This document shows positions 16,359 through 24,213 of a DNA stretch of 64,000 nt, in pieces; position 1 is the stretch's first letter, and every line of letters starts with the position of its first letter. Both the position numbers and the translations under genes were made by a program. Below the pieces are notes generated by a model that ran no database searches, was not told the origin of the DNA, and saw only the letters and a list, made by a program, of their open reading frames with translations. Origin of the DNA: Cyclobacteriaceae bacterium (GTDB lineage: Bacteria; Bacteroidota; Bacteroidia; Cytophagales; Cyclobacteriaceae); assembly GCA_019638355.1 (NCBI GenBank), contig JAHBTY010000004.1, forward strand, positions 496,001-560,000, written 5' to 3'.

Positions 16359-17360
16359 TTACCCACCAATTGTGGACATGGACTCATGAACTGATTTATT
16401 TTTTCGGTGTGACTCGGCTTGAAAGCCATCTTTGGGGCGGGCTGCAAATGCTTTTTGTAATTCAACTTTAATACCTTCATCTGATATACCTGAGCGCATC
16501 AAATCTTTGATGTTCAATACTCCGTCATCGTACAAACAAGTTTTTAAAACACCCTGCGCAGTAACGCGTATGCGATTACAGGTGCCACAAAACGTGCGAC
16601 TGAACGCAGCTATTACGCCAACATCGCCCTGAAAGCCCGGTACTTTGTACGTGTATGCAGTTGCATGCGGCTCATCTTTCATCTTTTCGAGATTGGGATA
16701 GTGCTGCTGAATCCACCCCAATATTTTTTTATATGTCCATGTTAATTGTGGATAATGATTGCCTTCGCCATTAAAAGGCATCTCTTCAATGAAGCGAACC
16801 GAGATGGGATGATGCCGGGTTAACTCCACCATGGGAATGAGATCATCGATGTTTTTGCCCTCCATTACCACCGCATTAATTTTTACCGGAATGTTACTGG
16901 CAATTAACTGTTGCAACGTTTGCCATGTGTTATCAAACTCATCTCTGCGGGTGATGTTCTTAAATCGTTCCCGATCCAAGGTATCCAGACTTAAATTGAT
17001 AGACGCAATACCTAATTCTTTTAACTCTGCAATGTGATGTCGTGTTAAAATTCCGTTTGTGGTGAGGTGTAAACTGTTGATACCCTTGGTGGCAACAATT
17101 CTACGGATTAACTGTATTAAATCGGTGCGCACAAATGGTTCACCACCTGTTAACCGGATTTTGGAAATCCCCAACGAAGCCATAATGTGGATCAACCGCT
17201 CAATTTCTTCGAAGGTGAGTAGTGCTTTTTTGGGTAAGTATTGAATACCTTCTTCAGGCATACAATAAAAGCAACGCAGGTTACACCTGTCGGTAACCGC
17301 CAGCCGCAGATAATTAATCGGGCGGTTATGGTTATCGTATAGTGTATTCGTTATTTCCAT
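16359..17360 (-). CDS. moaA: GTP 3',8-cyclase MoaA
   Basis: 333 residues. Radical-SAM motif C26-x3-C30-x2-C33 (DRCNLRCFYCMP), the GGEPFVRTDL SAM loop, and the C-terminal second cluster FCGTCNRIRVTAQGVLKTCL. The protein ends in GG (MSTIGG), the conserved tail needed for catalysis. It converts GTP to 3',8-cyclo-7,8-dihydro-GTP, the first Moco step. Its ATG follows the toxin-gene stop with no gap (TGAATG), so it is transcribed and perhaps translated together with the toxin-antitoxin pair. Confidence 0.96.
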   Translation of the reverse strand: MEITNTLYDNHNRPINYLRLAVTDRCNLRCFYCMPEEGIQYLPKKALLTFEEIERLIHIMASLGISKIRLTGGEPFVRTDLIQLIRRIVATKGINSLHLTTNGILTRHHIAELKELGIASINLSLDTLDRERFKNITRRDEFDNTWQTLQQLIASNIPVKINAVVMEGKNIDDLIPMVELTRHHPISVRFIEEMPFNGEGNHYPQLTWTYKKILGWIQQHYPNLEKMKDEPHATAYTYKVPGFQGDVGVIAAFSRTFCGTCNRIRVTAQGVLKTCLYDDGVLNIKDLMRSGISDEGIKVELQKAFAARPKDGFQAESHRKNKSVHESMSTIGG

Positions 17361-17687
17361 TCACTGCAAGTTAACTTCAATTGGCCCCGGACTTAAATCA
17401 CCCACAAGCAGTTGCTTCACTTTCTCCATTAGGGGTTTCAATGTTTGGTAGCGATTATCTGAAGCCGTTAACACCAGCACGGAGATGGAGTAATGTTTAA
17501 AATTTTGCTGATATTGAAGATTCTTATCGAATGTTAGCAAGGCATCAAAATTATTTGCTACAAGTAACTCTAACAACTTACCATTGGTAACTCCAGCCCA
17601 GTTCATTTCGGCACTTGTATATACCTCATGATTGATTAAATCTGACTTCAAACGTTTAGGAAGATTTTCGTCAAGCAGCAGTTTCAT
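17361..17687 (-). CDS. DUF5615 PIN-like toxin (VapC45-type)
   Basis: 108 residues from ATG at 17687 (MKLLLDENLPKRLKSDLINH). The DEN motif, an Asp-rich LLTFDKNLQYQQNF and the C-terminal region match the DUF5615 PIN-like nuclease family. Members pair with DUF433 proteins as toxin and antitoxin. It overlaps the DUF433 gene by 17 bases and abuts moaA with no gap. Intact by appearance. Confidence 0.8.
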   Translation of the reverse strand: MKLLLDENLPKRLKSDLINHEVYTSAEMNWAGVTNGKLLELLVANNFDALLTFDKNLQYQQNFKHYSISVLVLTASDNRYQTLKPLMEKVKQLLVGDLSPGPIEVNLQ

Positions 17688-17913
17688 ATAGCTGCTCAAT
17701 ATTTTTGGAAGTCAGAATTTTTCCTGCAATCTCCAGCACACCAACAACCTGTTCACGGTTAACTGTTGGAAAGTCAAGTAAAAATTCCTCTAATGAAACC
17801 CCATGTTCCAGATGATCAAAGAGGGTTTGTACAGGTACACGTGTGCCCTTAAACACAGGATTGCCCGACAATATCTCCTTATCAATTGTTATATAATCCT
17901 TAACGTGATTCAT
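17671..17913 (-). CDS. DUF433 antitoxin-like protein
   Basis: 80 residues: DYITIDKEILSGNPVFKGTR, then VPVQTLFDHLEHGVSLEEFL and VNREQVVGVLEIAGK. This is the standard DUF433 winged-helix fold, antitoxin partner of DUF5615 toxins. It is expected to neutralise the toxin and to repress the shared promoter. The ATG at 17916 one codon upstream is an equal alternative start. Confidence 0.83.
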   Translation of the reverse strand: MNHVKDYITIDKEILSGNPVFKGTRVPVQTLFDHLEHGVSLEEFLLDFPTVNREQVVGVLEIAGKILTSKNIEQLYETAA

Positions 17914-17961
17914 CAAATCAAATTTACTAAGTTTTGGTGTATTCCCGATTCGCTTTCAGGC

Positions 17962-17969
17962 TATATTTG
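17962..17969 (+). promoter_or_regulatory. Bacteroidota -7 element before moaD
   Basis: A perfect TATATTTG (TAnnTTTG) ends 4 bases before the moaD start, so transcription would begin about at the start codon, giving a leaderless message. A TTG at 17934-17936 could be the -33 element, though its spacing of 25 is long. Confidence 0.4.
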
Positions 17970-17973
17970 TTAA

Positions 17974-18213
17974 ATGATTCTAAAGGTAAAAACATTTGGT
18001 ATCTCACGCGATGTTCTCGGTGGCCGTGAAGTAGAAATCGTGTTGACTGGTACATCGGTGGGCGATTTGCGCCAGCAGCTTTATACTACTTATCCCGATC
18101 TTCAAAAACTAAACTCACTTTTTATTGCCATCAATCTTGAATACGCTGCCGATGAACACGTGCTGACTGAAAAAGATGAAGTGGCTTTGATTCCGCCTGT
18201 GAGTGGTGGGTGA
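17974..18213 (+). CDS. moaD: Molybdopterin synthase sulfur carrier MoaD
   Basis: 79 residues of ubiquitin-like fold starting MILKVKTFGISRDVLG and ending EVALIPPVSGG with the diglycine tail that carries thiocarboxylate sulfur. It supplies sulfur to MoaE in molybdopterin synthesis. It diverges from the toxin-antitoxin/moaA operon and shares the 60-base gap with it; its partner moaE lies 10 kb away. Confidence 0.93.
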   Translation: MILKVKTFGISRDVLGGREVEIVLTGTSVGDLRQQLYTTYPDLQKLNSLFIAINLEYAADEHVLTEKDEVALIPPVSGG

Positions 18214-18543
18214 CCTCACCCTTTCCACTTTTTGCTCCGGAGGAGCAACCTGCTTGTAGAATTAAAGTCAGTTTAAATAATTTGGCTCTGTAGGAGCCAC
18301 CTTTTATTAGTATCGTTAGCAAATCTTTATATCAATTTGTGTTATCAGGTGGCTCCTCCGGAGCCAAAATCATTAAATGAATTACCCTTTCTATAAACAG
18401 GCTGCTCCGCTGGAGCAGAATTTTGTTTCTTAACTGTAGCTAGAAAAAGAGTGGATGTCAAACCAATTTCATCTGAACAAGCTCAAAGAAAATTTACCTC
18501 AAGTATCGTCTATTTGAAGAGTACGATGCCTGAAATAAAAATC
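18214..18543. other. Intergenic region filled with nested palindromes
   Basis: 330 bases after moaD. The region holds four palindromic boxes (18231-18420) described separately. No convincing ORF was seen; the short rightward frame at 18451 overlaps the real leftward gene. Confidence 0.65.
18231..18424. repeat. REPIN-like nested inverted palindromic boxes
   Basis: Four boxes, each a palindrome of GCTCC/GGAGC type with a short flank. Box 1 (18231-18252) is TGCTCC..GGAGCA followed by ACCTG. Box 2 (18281-18304) is GGCTC..GGAGCC followed by ACCT. Box 3 (18348-18370) is the reverse complement type, AGGT then GGCTCC..GGAGCC. Box 4 (18399-18424) starts CAGGC then TGCTCC..GGAGCA. Boxes 1/4 and 2/3 pair, so single-stranded DNA or RNA could fold into one long stem with side hairpins. 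This is the build of REPIN elements. Confidence 0.65.
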
Positions 18544-19038
18544 TTATTTATCATCATCAGGCATCTCCGGATCAAATGGTATGTCATCATCGGGGTCTTT
18601 ATCGAACGGACTTACTCCTGGAGGATTGAATAACCCCCAACGATCCGTTATATAATTCCATTGATCAAAACTTGCTACCCAATCGATAAAGAGCAATCTA
18701 TACTCCTCCAATAATTCTCGTACGATATCAAAATACGCGACATCTTTAAAGTCAAACATCTCCAACGAGTGGTTGGTGACCATCATATCTCTTGCCGCTT
18801 TACGAATAATGGCTGCCGCTTCCATCCTTATATCATACAAATCTCCACTACAAGCTCCGGCAACCTTTACGGTAAGGAGTGCTGCATCCGAAATCATATT
18901 AGCCTTAATATGTTGCAAAGGTGAATCATCATCATTCGGGATTAACTCTGCAATTTTGTGTACAACATCAAAAATTTCTTTTCCCTTTCTAAAAAGTGGT
19001 ACCGCTGTAGGGTCGAGGTATTCTTCAGGGTTTCGCAT
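18544..19038 (-). CDS. Helical protein of unknown function, acidic tail
   Basis: 164 residues, mostly helical, with SDAALLTVKVAGACSGDLYD, RMEAAAIIRKAARDMMVTNH and VRELLEEYRLLFIDWVASFD. The arrangement recalls four-helix-bundle proteins related to 23S-intervening-sequence and Avd-type folds. The C-terminal stretch is strongly acidic (DKDPDDDIPFDPEMPDDDK). Five bases follow the stop of the upstream SDR gene, so they may share a transcript. Fold guess only. Confidence 0.65.
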   Translation of the reverse strand: MRNPEEYLDPTAVPLFRKGKEIFDVVHKIAELIPNDDDSPLQHIKANMISDAALLTVKVAGACSGDLYDIRMEAAAIIRKAARDMMVTNHSLEMFDFKDVAYFDIVRELLEEYRLLFIDWVASFDQWNYITDRWGLFNPPGVSPFDKDPDDDIPFDPEMPDDDK

Positions 19039-19043
19039 CGGAA

Positions 19044-19772
19044 TTACAAAGGAAATGAAATGGCAGTAAGATTTGTTAACGTCATTAAAAGTTTTTCTTG
19101 CTCAGTCACATCATCGGCCAAAATGTTATACGATCGTTCTTTTTGATGAAAGAAATACCTGCCGCTTACTTTCACTGATTGATCTTCACTTATCGCTAAC
19201 CAGGTTTGCGTTTCGTAGCCTTTGGTTAAATCATCGGGTGCGTTTTTTCCACCCATCTTGGTTGGCACCCAACCCGGATCAACCGCATTCGCATAAACAC
19301 CTGGCCATTTACCCGCGATAATCTTGGCCAGCATTACTACATGTAACTTCGAGTCAGAATAACCGATGTTTCCGTTATTGATGCCAGTAAGATTTACCGT
19401 GCCTTGCTTATGCAAACCTGAACTAAGGTAGATCAACCGCTGGGGTTTATGAATCAAACAGGAAAGTATATAAGGCGCAATTGTATTTATGGTTAGAATT
19501 TCACTGCCCGAAGCCTGGTACACTCCGGCATTGTGAATGATACTATCAAACCTTCCGAGTTGATTTATTTTTGTGGCTAATGCTTTTATTTCTTCCAGTA
19601 CTGAAAGATCAGCCGTTACCACTGCTTCCGCACCGGGTGTTTTTATCAATGCGTCTTTACCGCGGTTTTCATTGCGTGCATGCAGCACTACCCGATGACC
19701 TTGTTTAATTAGCCATTTCGCAGATAATTGACCTAAGCCATCTGCCGAACCGGTAATAAAGATGCGTGCCAT
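19044..19772 (-). CDS. Short-chain dehydrogenase/reductase
   Basis: 242 residues. NAD(P)-binding TGSADGLG (residues 7-14), HARNENRG suggesting NADP preference, NAG at HNAGVYQ, the catalytic Ser in YLSSGLH and Y-x3-K in YSDSKLH. The tail is typical for SDRs of the WW-oxidoreductase/retinol-dehydrogenase-like branch. Substrate not readable. Confidence 0.85.
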   Translation of the reverse strand: MARIFITGSADGLGQLSAKWLIKQGHRVVLHARNENRGKDALIKTPGAEAVVTADLSVLEEIKALATKINQLGRFDSIIHNAGVYQASGSEILTINTIAPYILSCLIHKPQRLIYLSSGLHKQGTVNLTGINNGNIGYSDSKLHVVMLAKIIAGKWPGVYANAVDPGWVPTKMGGKNAPDDLTKGYETQTWLAISEDQSVKVSGRYFFHQKERSYNILADDVTEQEKLLMTLTNLTAISFPL

Positions 19773-19791
19773 TTTCTAATTTGATATAATC

Positions 19792-20976
19792 TCAAAATAA
19801 CAGAGCTGGATTGATTTTTAATAACTCCTGCCAAGGCACTCCGCCATTACCAACAAGTAATACCTTATCGGGTTCATGTTGTTTTTTAAATGCCGCCATT
19901 CCGGGCGCTTTTTGTATACCTCCACTTTTCACTTCAAGCCCAATTACTTTTCCTTTTCGCTCCAGCACAAAATCTATCTCATCATTTCTGTTTCGCCAAT
20001 AATGAACAGTATAACCTTCGCTCAGTTGATTATTTATTAAATGAGCTCCGATAGCGGCCTCAACCCATCGACCCCAAACTTCAGGTTTTACTAAAATCTC
20101 CTTCAGACTTGCTGCTTGCTGAGCCGTTAATAAAGCTGTATTGTAAACTTGAAACTTGGGGCTTGATGATCGTTGACGCAATTGTTCACCCGAATATTTT
20201 TCAATTCCACCCAAAAGCCCGGCTGTATCAAGTAATTGTAAGTAGTGCGCCAAGGTTGTAGTATTTCCTGCATCCTGTAGTTGACCCACGATTTTTGTGT
20301 AAGAAAGTATTTGCCCGGAATACAAACATCCTAGTTCGAAAAGCTTTCTTAATAATGCTGGCTTATCCACACGGGTGAGCATGAGGATATCTTTTGAGAT
20401 ACTGGTTTCAATGAGTGCATCGTTCACATATTTTTTCCAACGATCTTCATCGGTAATTAAACTAGCAGCACCTGGATAACCACCAAACCAAACATATTCT
20501 TCAGCGGTAACACCAAAGGCTGTTTGCATCTCAGCCAACGACCAATGCCCTAAGTAGGTTGTTTCAAAACGACCGGCTAACGATTCGGTTAACCCTTGTT
20601 GCAAGAGCAAGCGGGAAGAGCCCAACAGAATTACTTTGATAGCTTGCTTGGTGCGGGTATCCTCATCCCACAACTTTTTAACTATCTCACTCCAATTGTT
20701 TAACTTTTGAATTTCGTCAACAGCTAAAATAAATTCCTTTGCCTCAGAGGCCTTCAACCGCAGGCGGGCCGTTTGCCATTGTTGCTCTAACCAAACTTCT
20801 CCGGCATTGGCAACAGCATCTGCTGAAACAAAAAGATATGGGGCGTTAAGCTTTGCCAAAACTTGCCCGGTAAGGGTACTTTTTCCCACTTGGCGCGGCC
20901 CCATGAGCACCTGAATAAAGCTTCTTGGCTCTTTCAAACGCTTTGTAAGTTGTTGAATATAAGTTCTTTCAAACAT
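19792..20976 (-). CDS. AAA ATPase with DUF4143 domain
   Basis: 394 residues. Walker A GPRQVGKSTL (about residues 26-35), Walker B LAVDEIQK, sensor-like VILLGSSRLLLQ, then the DUF4143 winged-helix/nuclease-like region with VHYWRNRNDEIDFVLERKG and VIGLEVKSG, which is a PD-(D/E)xK-like core (E/D-x-K in LEVKSG). The family is abundant in Bacteroidota and archaea with unknown function. An unusual set of ACTCAA/TTGAGT repeats precedes it. Confidence 0.88.
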   Translation of the reverse strand: MFERTYIQQLTKRLKEPRSFIQVLMGPRQVGKSTLTGQVLAKLNAPYLFVSADAVANAGEVWLEQQWQTARLRLKASEAKEFILAVDEIQKLNNWSEIVKKLWDEDTRTKQAIKVILLGSSRLLLQQGLTESLAGRFETTYLGHWSLAEMQTAFGVTAEEYVWFGGYPGAASLITDEDRWKKYVNDALIETSISKDILMLTRVDKPALLRKLFELGCLYSGQILSYTKIVGQLQDAGNTTTLAHYLQLLDTAGLLGGIEKYSGEQLRQRSSSPKFQVYNTALLTAQQAASLKEILVKPEVWGRWVEAAIGAHLINNQLSEGYTVHYWRNRNDEIDFVLERKGKVIGLEVKSGGIQKAPGMAAFKKQHEPDKVLLVGNGGVPWQELLKINPALLF

Positions 20977-20988
20977 GAATTACAAATT

Positions 20989-21016
20989 ACTCAATGTGTT
21001 GAGTAAATATACTCAA
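20989..21016. promoter_or_regulatory. Operator-like array of ACTCAA/TTGAGT half-sites
   Basis: ACTCAA-TGTG-TTGAGT (20989-21004) is a perfect inverted repeat, followed by another ACTCAA at 21011-21016. Half-sites begin at 20989, 20999 and 21011, roughly one helical turn apart, 13 bases upstream of the DUF4143 ATPase start. This may be an autoregulatory operator. Confidence 0.45.
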
Positions 21017-21161
21017 TAACTGTTAAGCCACAAAGATGAATTGGCTTGATTCGGCCTCGTGAGCGGTGCTCATCTTATTTTAACTAACGAAGATGATTTT
21101 GAACTTTATAAGATTAAGAAGATTCAGATCTGTCTTTAAAGGGTTCGATTGTTATCAGAAT

Positions 21162-21193
21162 AAAAAAACATCGTCCCCGAAACGGAGACGATG
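21162..21193 (-). terminator. Intrinsic terminator of the oxidoreductase operon
   Basis: On the minus strand an 11-base stem CATCGTCTCCG/CGGGGACGATG (one G-U pair) with loop TTT is followed by seven T. It lies 50 bases after the stop of the molybdopterin-binding subunit gene. Confidence 0.88.
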
Positions 21194-21200
21194 CTTGAAT

Positions 21201-21240
21201 AAAAACTCTGCGAAACACCACGCCCTCTGCGGTTAAGTAT
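21201..21240. repeat. Intergenic repeat-like sequence 'ctctgcg..ccctctgcggtt'
   Basis: ACTCTGCG and CCCTCTGCGGTT resemble the dispersed 'CTCTGCGGTTAA' words found between genes in many genomes of this phylum. It lies between the terminator and the gene end. Confidence 0.3.
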
Positions 21241-21242
21241 TC

Positions 21243-23492
21243 TCAACCCAACGTTATCCCCGCACCCAAATACGGTTGTTGATAATGACGTTTGCCGGTT
21301 GCTTTATACAATGCATTCGCCAACGCACCAATCACGGGTGGGAACGGTGGCTCACCTAATCCGGTTGGATCTACATCGCTATCCACAAAGTGAACATCAA
21401 TAGCTTTTGGTGCTTCCTTGTGTCGGATTAAGCGATACTTGTCAAAATTAATTTGATCGGGAGTACCGTTGGTAAATGTTAATCCGCTGTACATGGCATG
21501 GCCGATGCCATCAACAGAACCACCTTCCACCAGGTTAATAGCGGCAATCGGATTAACTACAATACCACAGTCCACTGCACAATGTACTTTCTCAACACGC
21601 GGTTTGCCATTGTCAACTTTCAAATCAATTACATGCGCCACATAACTATCATGACAGAAGTATGCCGACACACCCCGATGTATATCGGGCATGTCTTGTC
21701 CCCAGTTCGATTTGCTTCTTACGAGTTCCAGCACACCAATCAATCGCTTCGCTTCGTAGTCATTGTTCTCGCCAACCGGATTACTTACAACACGGTTCAA
21801 CAAATCAATGCGAAACTGAATCGGATCTTTTCCGGCTGCTTCAGCAACTTCATCTAAGAACGATTGCTCGGCACCTGCAATAAAGTTAGAAGCCGGAGCG
21901 CGGAATGCACCCACGCTGATGTTCGATTCGGCTGTCCACGATTCAGCAAGATAATTTTCAACGGCACCAGCCGGAAAGCGGTTGGCAAACAACGGACTCT
22001 CCGGAATACCACCAGCCTTCACATGAAAGGCAATCAGGTTATTGTTTTCATCCAAAGCTGCGCGGTACAACGCATGATACGCAGGGCGGTACACACCAAA
22101 GGACATATCGTCTTCGCGGGTATAAATCAGTTTAACCGGAGCTTTCACTTTTTGCGAGATCACCGCAGCTTCCAACAGGAAGTGTCCATACAATCTTCTT
22201 CCAAAACCTCCACCCTGCCGCGTCATTTGAATATCAATTTTTTCCAATGGCAAGTTGAGTCGAGCGGCAACACTCTTCTCCATAAACTCCGGAGTTTGAA
22301 TCGGACCCACCAACTCGGCTTTCTCATCGGTAACATGCGCGAAGAAGTTCATGGGCTCCATGGTATTGTGCGCAAGGAATGGAGCGGTATAAGAACGCTC
22401 CACTACTTTAGCTGCCTTCTTAAATATTGCTTCGGGGTTACCGTCTTTGCGAACAACTTTCCCGGCTTTTGCAGAAAGGTCACTCATTACTTTGGCATGT
22501 TGTGCACTGTTCTCTAATCCACCCGGCACTTTTATTTTAACTGTTGTTCCCCAGAAGGTGGAAGATGTAAGTTCATGATCGGTAAATTGTTCCCACTCCA
22601 GCTTCAAGGCTTTACGCGCATTCATCACTTCCCATGTGGTGTTGCCCACTACAACTACCAATTCCGGAAAGGAATCTACATCGCACCATTGCATGGCATA
22701 ATCTTCCGGATAGGTTTTGATGGTGAATACATCTTTGATGCCCGGCATGGTACGAGCCTGTGTGTCATCCACACTTTTTAACTTCATACCAAAGGCAGGC
22801 GGGTGTGCAATCATGGCAATCAACATGCCTTCCTTGCGATAATCCAATCCATAAAGCGGCTGACCGGTAACAATCTTTTTACCATCTACATTGTTGCGTG
22901 AGGTACCAATGATTTTAAAGTCGCTGTTATTTTTTAATTCCACTTCTTTCGGTACTTCTATTTTGGCTGCTGCCGATGCCATCTCACCATAGCTTGCTGA
23001 CTTACCACTGGCTTTGTGATACAACATGCTGGCTTCGGTTGTAATTTCATCTACCGGAACCTGCCACGCTTTTGCTGCTGCTTCGCGTAACATTCTGCGT
23101 GCAGTTGCACCGGCCATGCGCAAACTCTTCCAACCCTGACTGATGGATTGGCTTCCACCCGCCAATTGTCGTGTGAAGATGGTTGTATTGAGTGGTGCTT
23201 GTTCTACAATTACGTTTTTCCAATCTACATCCAACTCCTCTGCTACCAACATGGGCATGGAGGTTTTTACATTCTGGCCAATCTCGGGGTTGGGCGACAT
23301 GATGGTAACTAATCCATTATCACCAATTTTTAAATAGCCGTTTAGCTCGAACCATTCTTTGGGAAGTTCCACCATATCGGGTGTGGGCTTGCAACCTGCC
23401 AACCAACTGAAGCTTAGCATCATGCCACCACCTGCCAGTGCCGAAGTTTTTAGAAATGAACGTCTGCCGATTGAAGTTTTTATTGCTGTCAT
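21243..23492 (-). CDS. Isoquinoline 1-oxidoreductase-like molybdopterin-binding subunit
   Basis: 749 residues. A Tat-type start IGRRSFLKTSALAGGGMM precedes a lipoprotein-like SWLAGC, so the enzyme is exported folded and perhaps anchored. The xanthine-oxidase-family Moco domains follow: PNPEIGQNVKTSMPMLVAEE, RQGGGFGRRLYGHFLLEAAV, VGAFRAPASN and GLGEPPFPPVIGALANALYK with the catalytic Glu in GEP. It forms the large subunit with the 2Fe-2S protein 4 bases upstream. These enzymes hydroxylate N-heterocycles or oxidise aldehydes; substrate unknown. The cofactor is probably made by the moa/moe genes around it. Confidence 0.9.
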   Translation of the reverse strand: MTAIKTSIGRRSFLKTSALAGGGMMLSFSWLAGCKPTPDMVELPKEWFELNGYLKIGDNGLVTIMSPNPEIGQNVKTSMPMLVAEELDVDWKNVIVEQAPLNTTIFTRQLAGGSQSISQGWKSLRMAGATARRMLREAAAKAWQVPVDEITTEASMLYHKASGKSASYGEMASAAAKIEVPKEVELKNNSDFKIIGTSRNNVDGKKIVTGQPLYGLDYRKEGMLIAMIAHPPAFGMKLKSVDDTQARTMPGIKDVFTIKTYPEDYAMQWCDVDSFPELVVVVGNTTWEVMNARKALKLEWEQFTDHELTSSTFWGTTVKIKVPGGLENSAQHAKVMSDLSAKAGKVVRKDGNPEAIFKKAAKVVERSYTAPFLAHNTMEPMNFFAHVTDEKAELVGPIQTPEFMEKSVAARLNLPLEKIDIQMTRQGGGFGRRLYGHFLLEAAVISQKVKAPVKLIYTREDDMSFGVYRPAYHALYRAALDENNNLIAFHVKAGGIPESPLFANRFPAGAVENYLAESWTAESNISVGAFRAPASNFIAGAEQSFLDEVAEAAGKDPIQFRIDLLNRVVSNPVGENNDYEAKRLIGVLELVRSKSNWGQDMPDIHRGVSAYFCHDSYVAHVIDLKVDNGKPRVEKVHCAVDCGIVVNPIAAINLVEGGSVDGIGHAMYSGLTFTNGTPDQINFDKYRLIRHKEAPKAIDVHFVDSDVDPTGLGEPPFPPVIGALANALYKATGKRHYQQPYLGAGITLG

Positions 23493-23496
23493 AAGC

Positions 23497-23961
23497 TTAG
23501 GCGTTTAAATTTTGAGAAGCTGTTTTAACTGCGGCTTTGATGCGCACATACGTACCACATCGGCAGATGTTACCATTCATAGCGGTTTCAATCTGCTCAT
23601 CGGTAGGATTAGGATTTTCTTTGAGTAAAGCAGCCGCACTCATTATTTGTCCGGCCTGGCAATAGCCACATTGCGGCACATCATGTTCGAGCCAGGCTTT
23701 TTGTACGGGATGATCGCCCGCTTCAGATAAACCTTCGATGGTTGTAATTTCCTGATCGCCCACGGATGATACCGGAAGCATACACGAACGCGTTGCACTA
23801 CCATTTACATGGATGGTACAGGCGCCACATTGTGCCATGCCACAACCAAACTTGGTGCCCACCAAATTCAAATGATCGCGCAACACCCACAGTACAGGCG
23901 TTGTCGCATCGACTTCTACTGTTTGCTTTTTACCGTTAACGGTGAGATTGAATGTTGTCAT
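23497..23961 (-). CDS. (2Fe-2S) subunit of isoquinoline 1-oxidoreductase type
   Basis: 154 residues. The plant-type cluster GTKFGCGMAQCGACTIHVNG is followed by a fourth ligand in SCMLPV, and the second cluster is formed by CGYCQAGQ and ICRCGTYVRI. It passes electrons from the Moco subunit to an acceptor, often a cytochrome c; no cytochrome is fused or adjacent here. Without its own Tat signal it would be exported with the large subunit. The start at 23961 gives MTTFNLTVNGK, standard. Confidence 0.93.
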   Translation of the reverse strand: MTTFNLTVNGKKQTVEVDATTPVLWVLRDHLNLVGTKFGCGMAQCGACTIHVNGSATRSCMLPVSSVGDQEITTIEGLSEAGDHPVQKAWLEHDVPQCGYCQAGQIMSAAALLKENPNPTDEQIETAMNGNICRCGTYVRIKAAVKTASQNLNA

Positions 23962-24213
23962 TTTTTAAAGTGGTTTTAAGTTGATAGTCCGGAGAAAGGA
24001 ACCGTAAACAAGTTTCGAATGTAGATAATATTGAATTTAGAAACATTATAAAAATCAAACATCAATTTGTGTTATGAGATTTTTAACAAATAAGGCTTGC
24101 CTTCAATTGTAAGCTAATATGAATCCTACGGGCAATGCTTTTGACCTATCATTTTTAGGAACAAGGGTATTATGAAATTTTGTACTTTCGAAATAAACCC
24201 GATGGGCATTTAC

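Noticed and set aside
18451-18633. 60-codon rightward frame
   Set aside because: Its second half overlaps the leftward helical-protein gene and the composition is not protein-like.
21864-22517. Long rightward frame of 217 codons
   Set aside because: It lies antisense within the molybdopterin-binding subunit gene, whose motifs are certain; the antisense protein has no recognisable features.
18331-24076. Shared 15-mer ATCAATTTGTGTTAT at 18331 and 24062
   Set aside because: One such AT-rich match is expected by chance in 64 kb, and flanks do not match.
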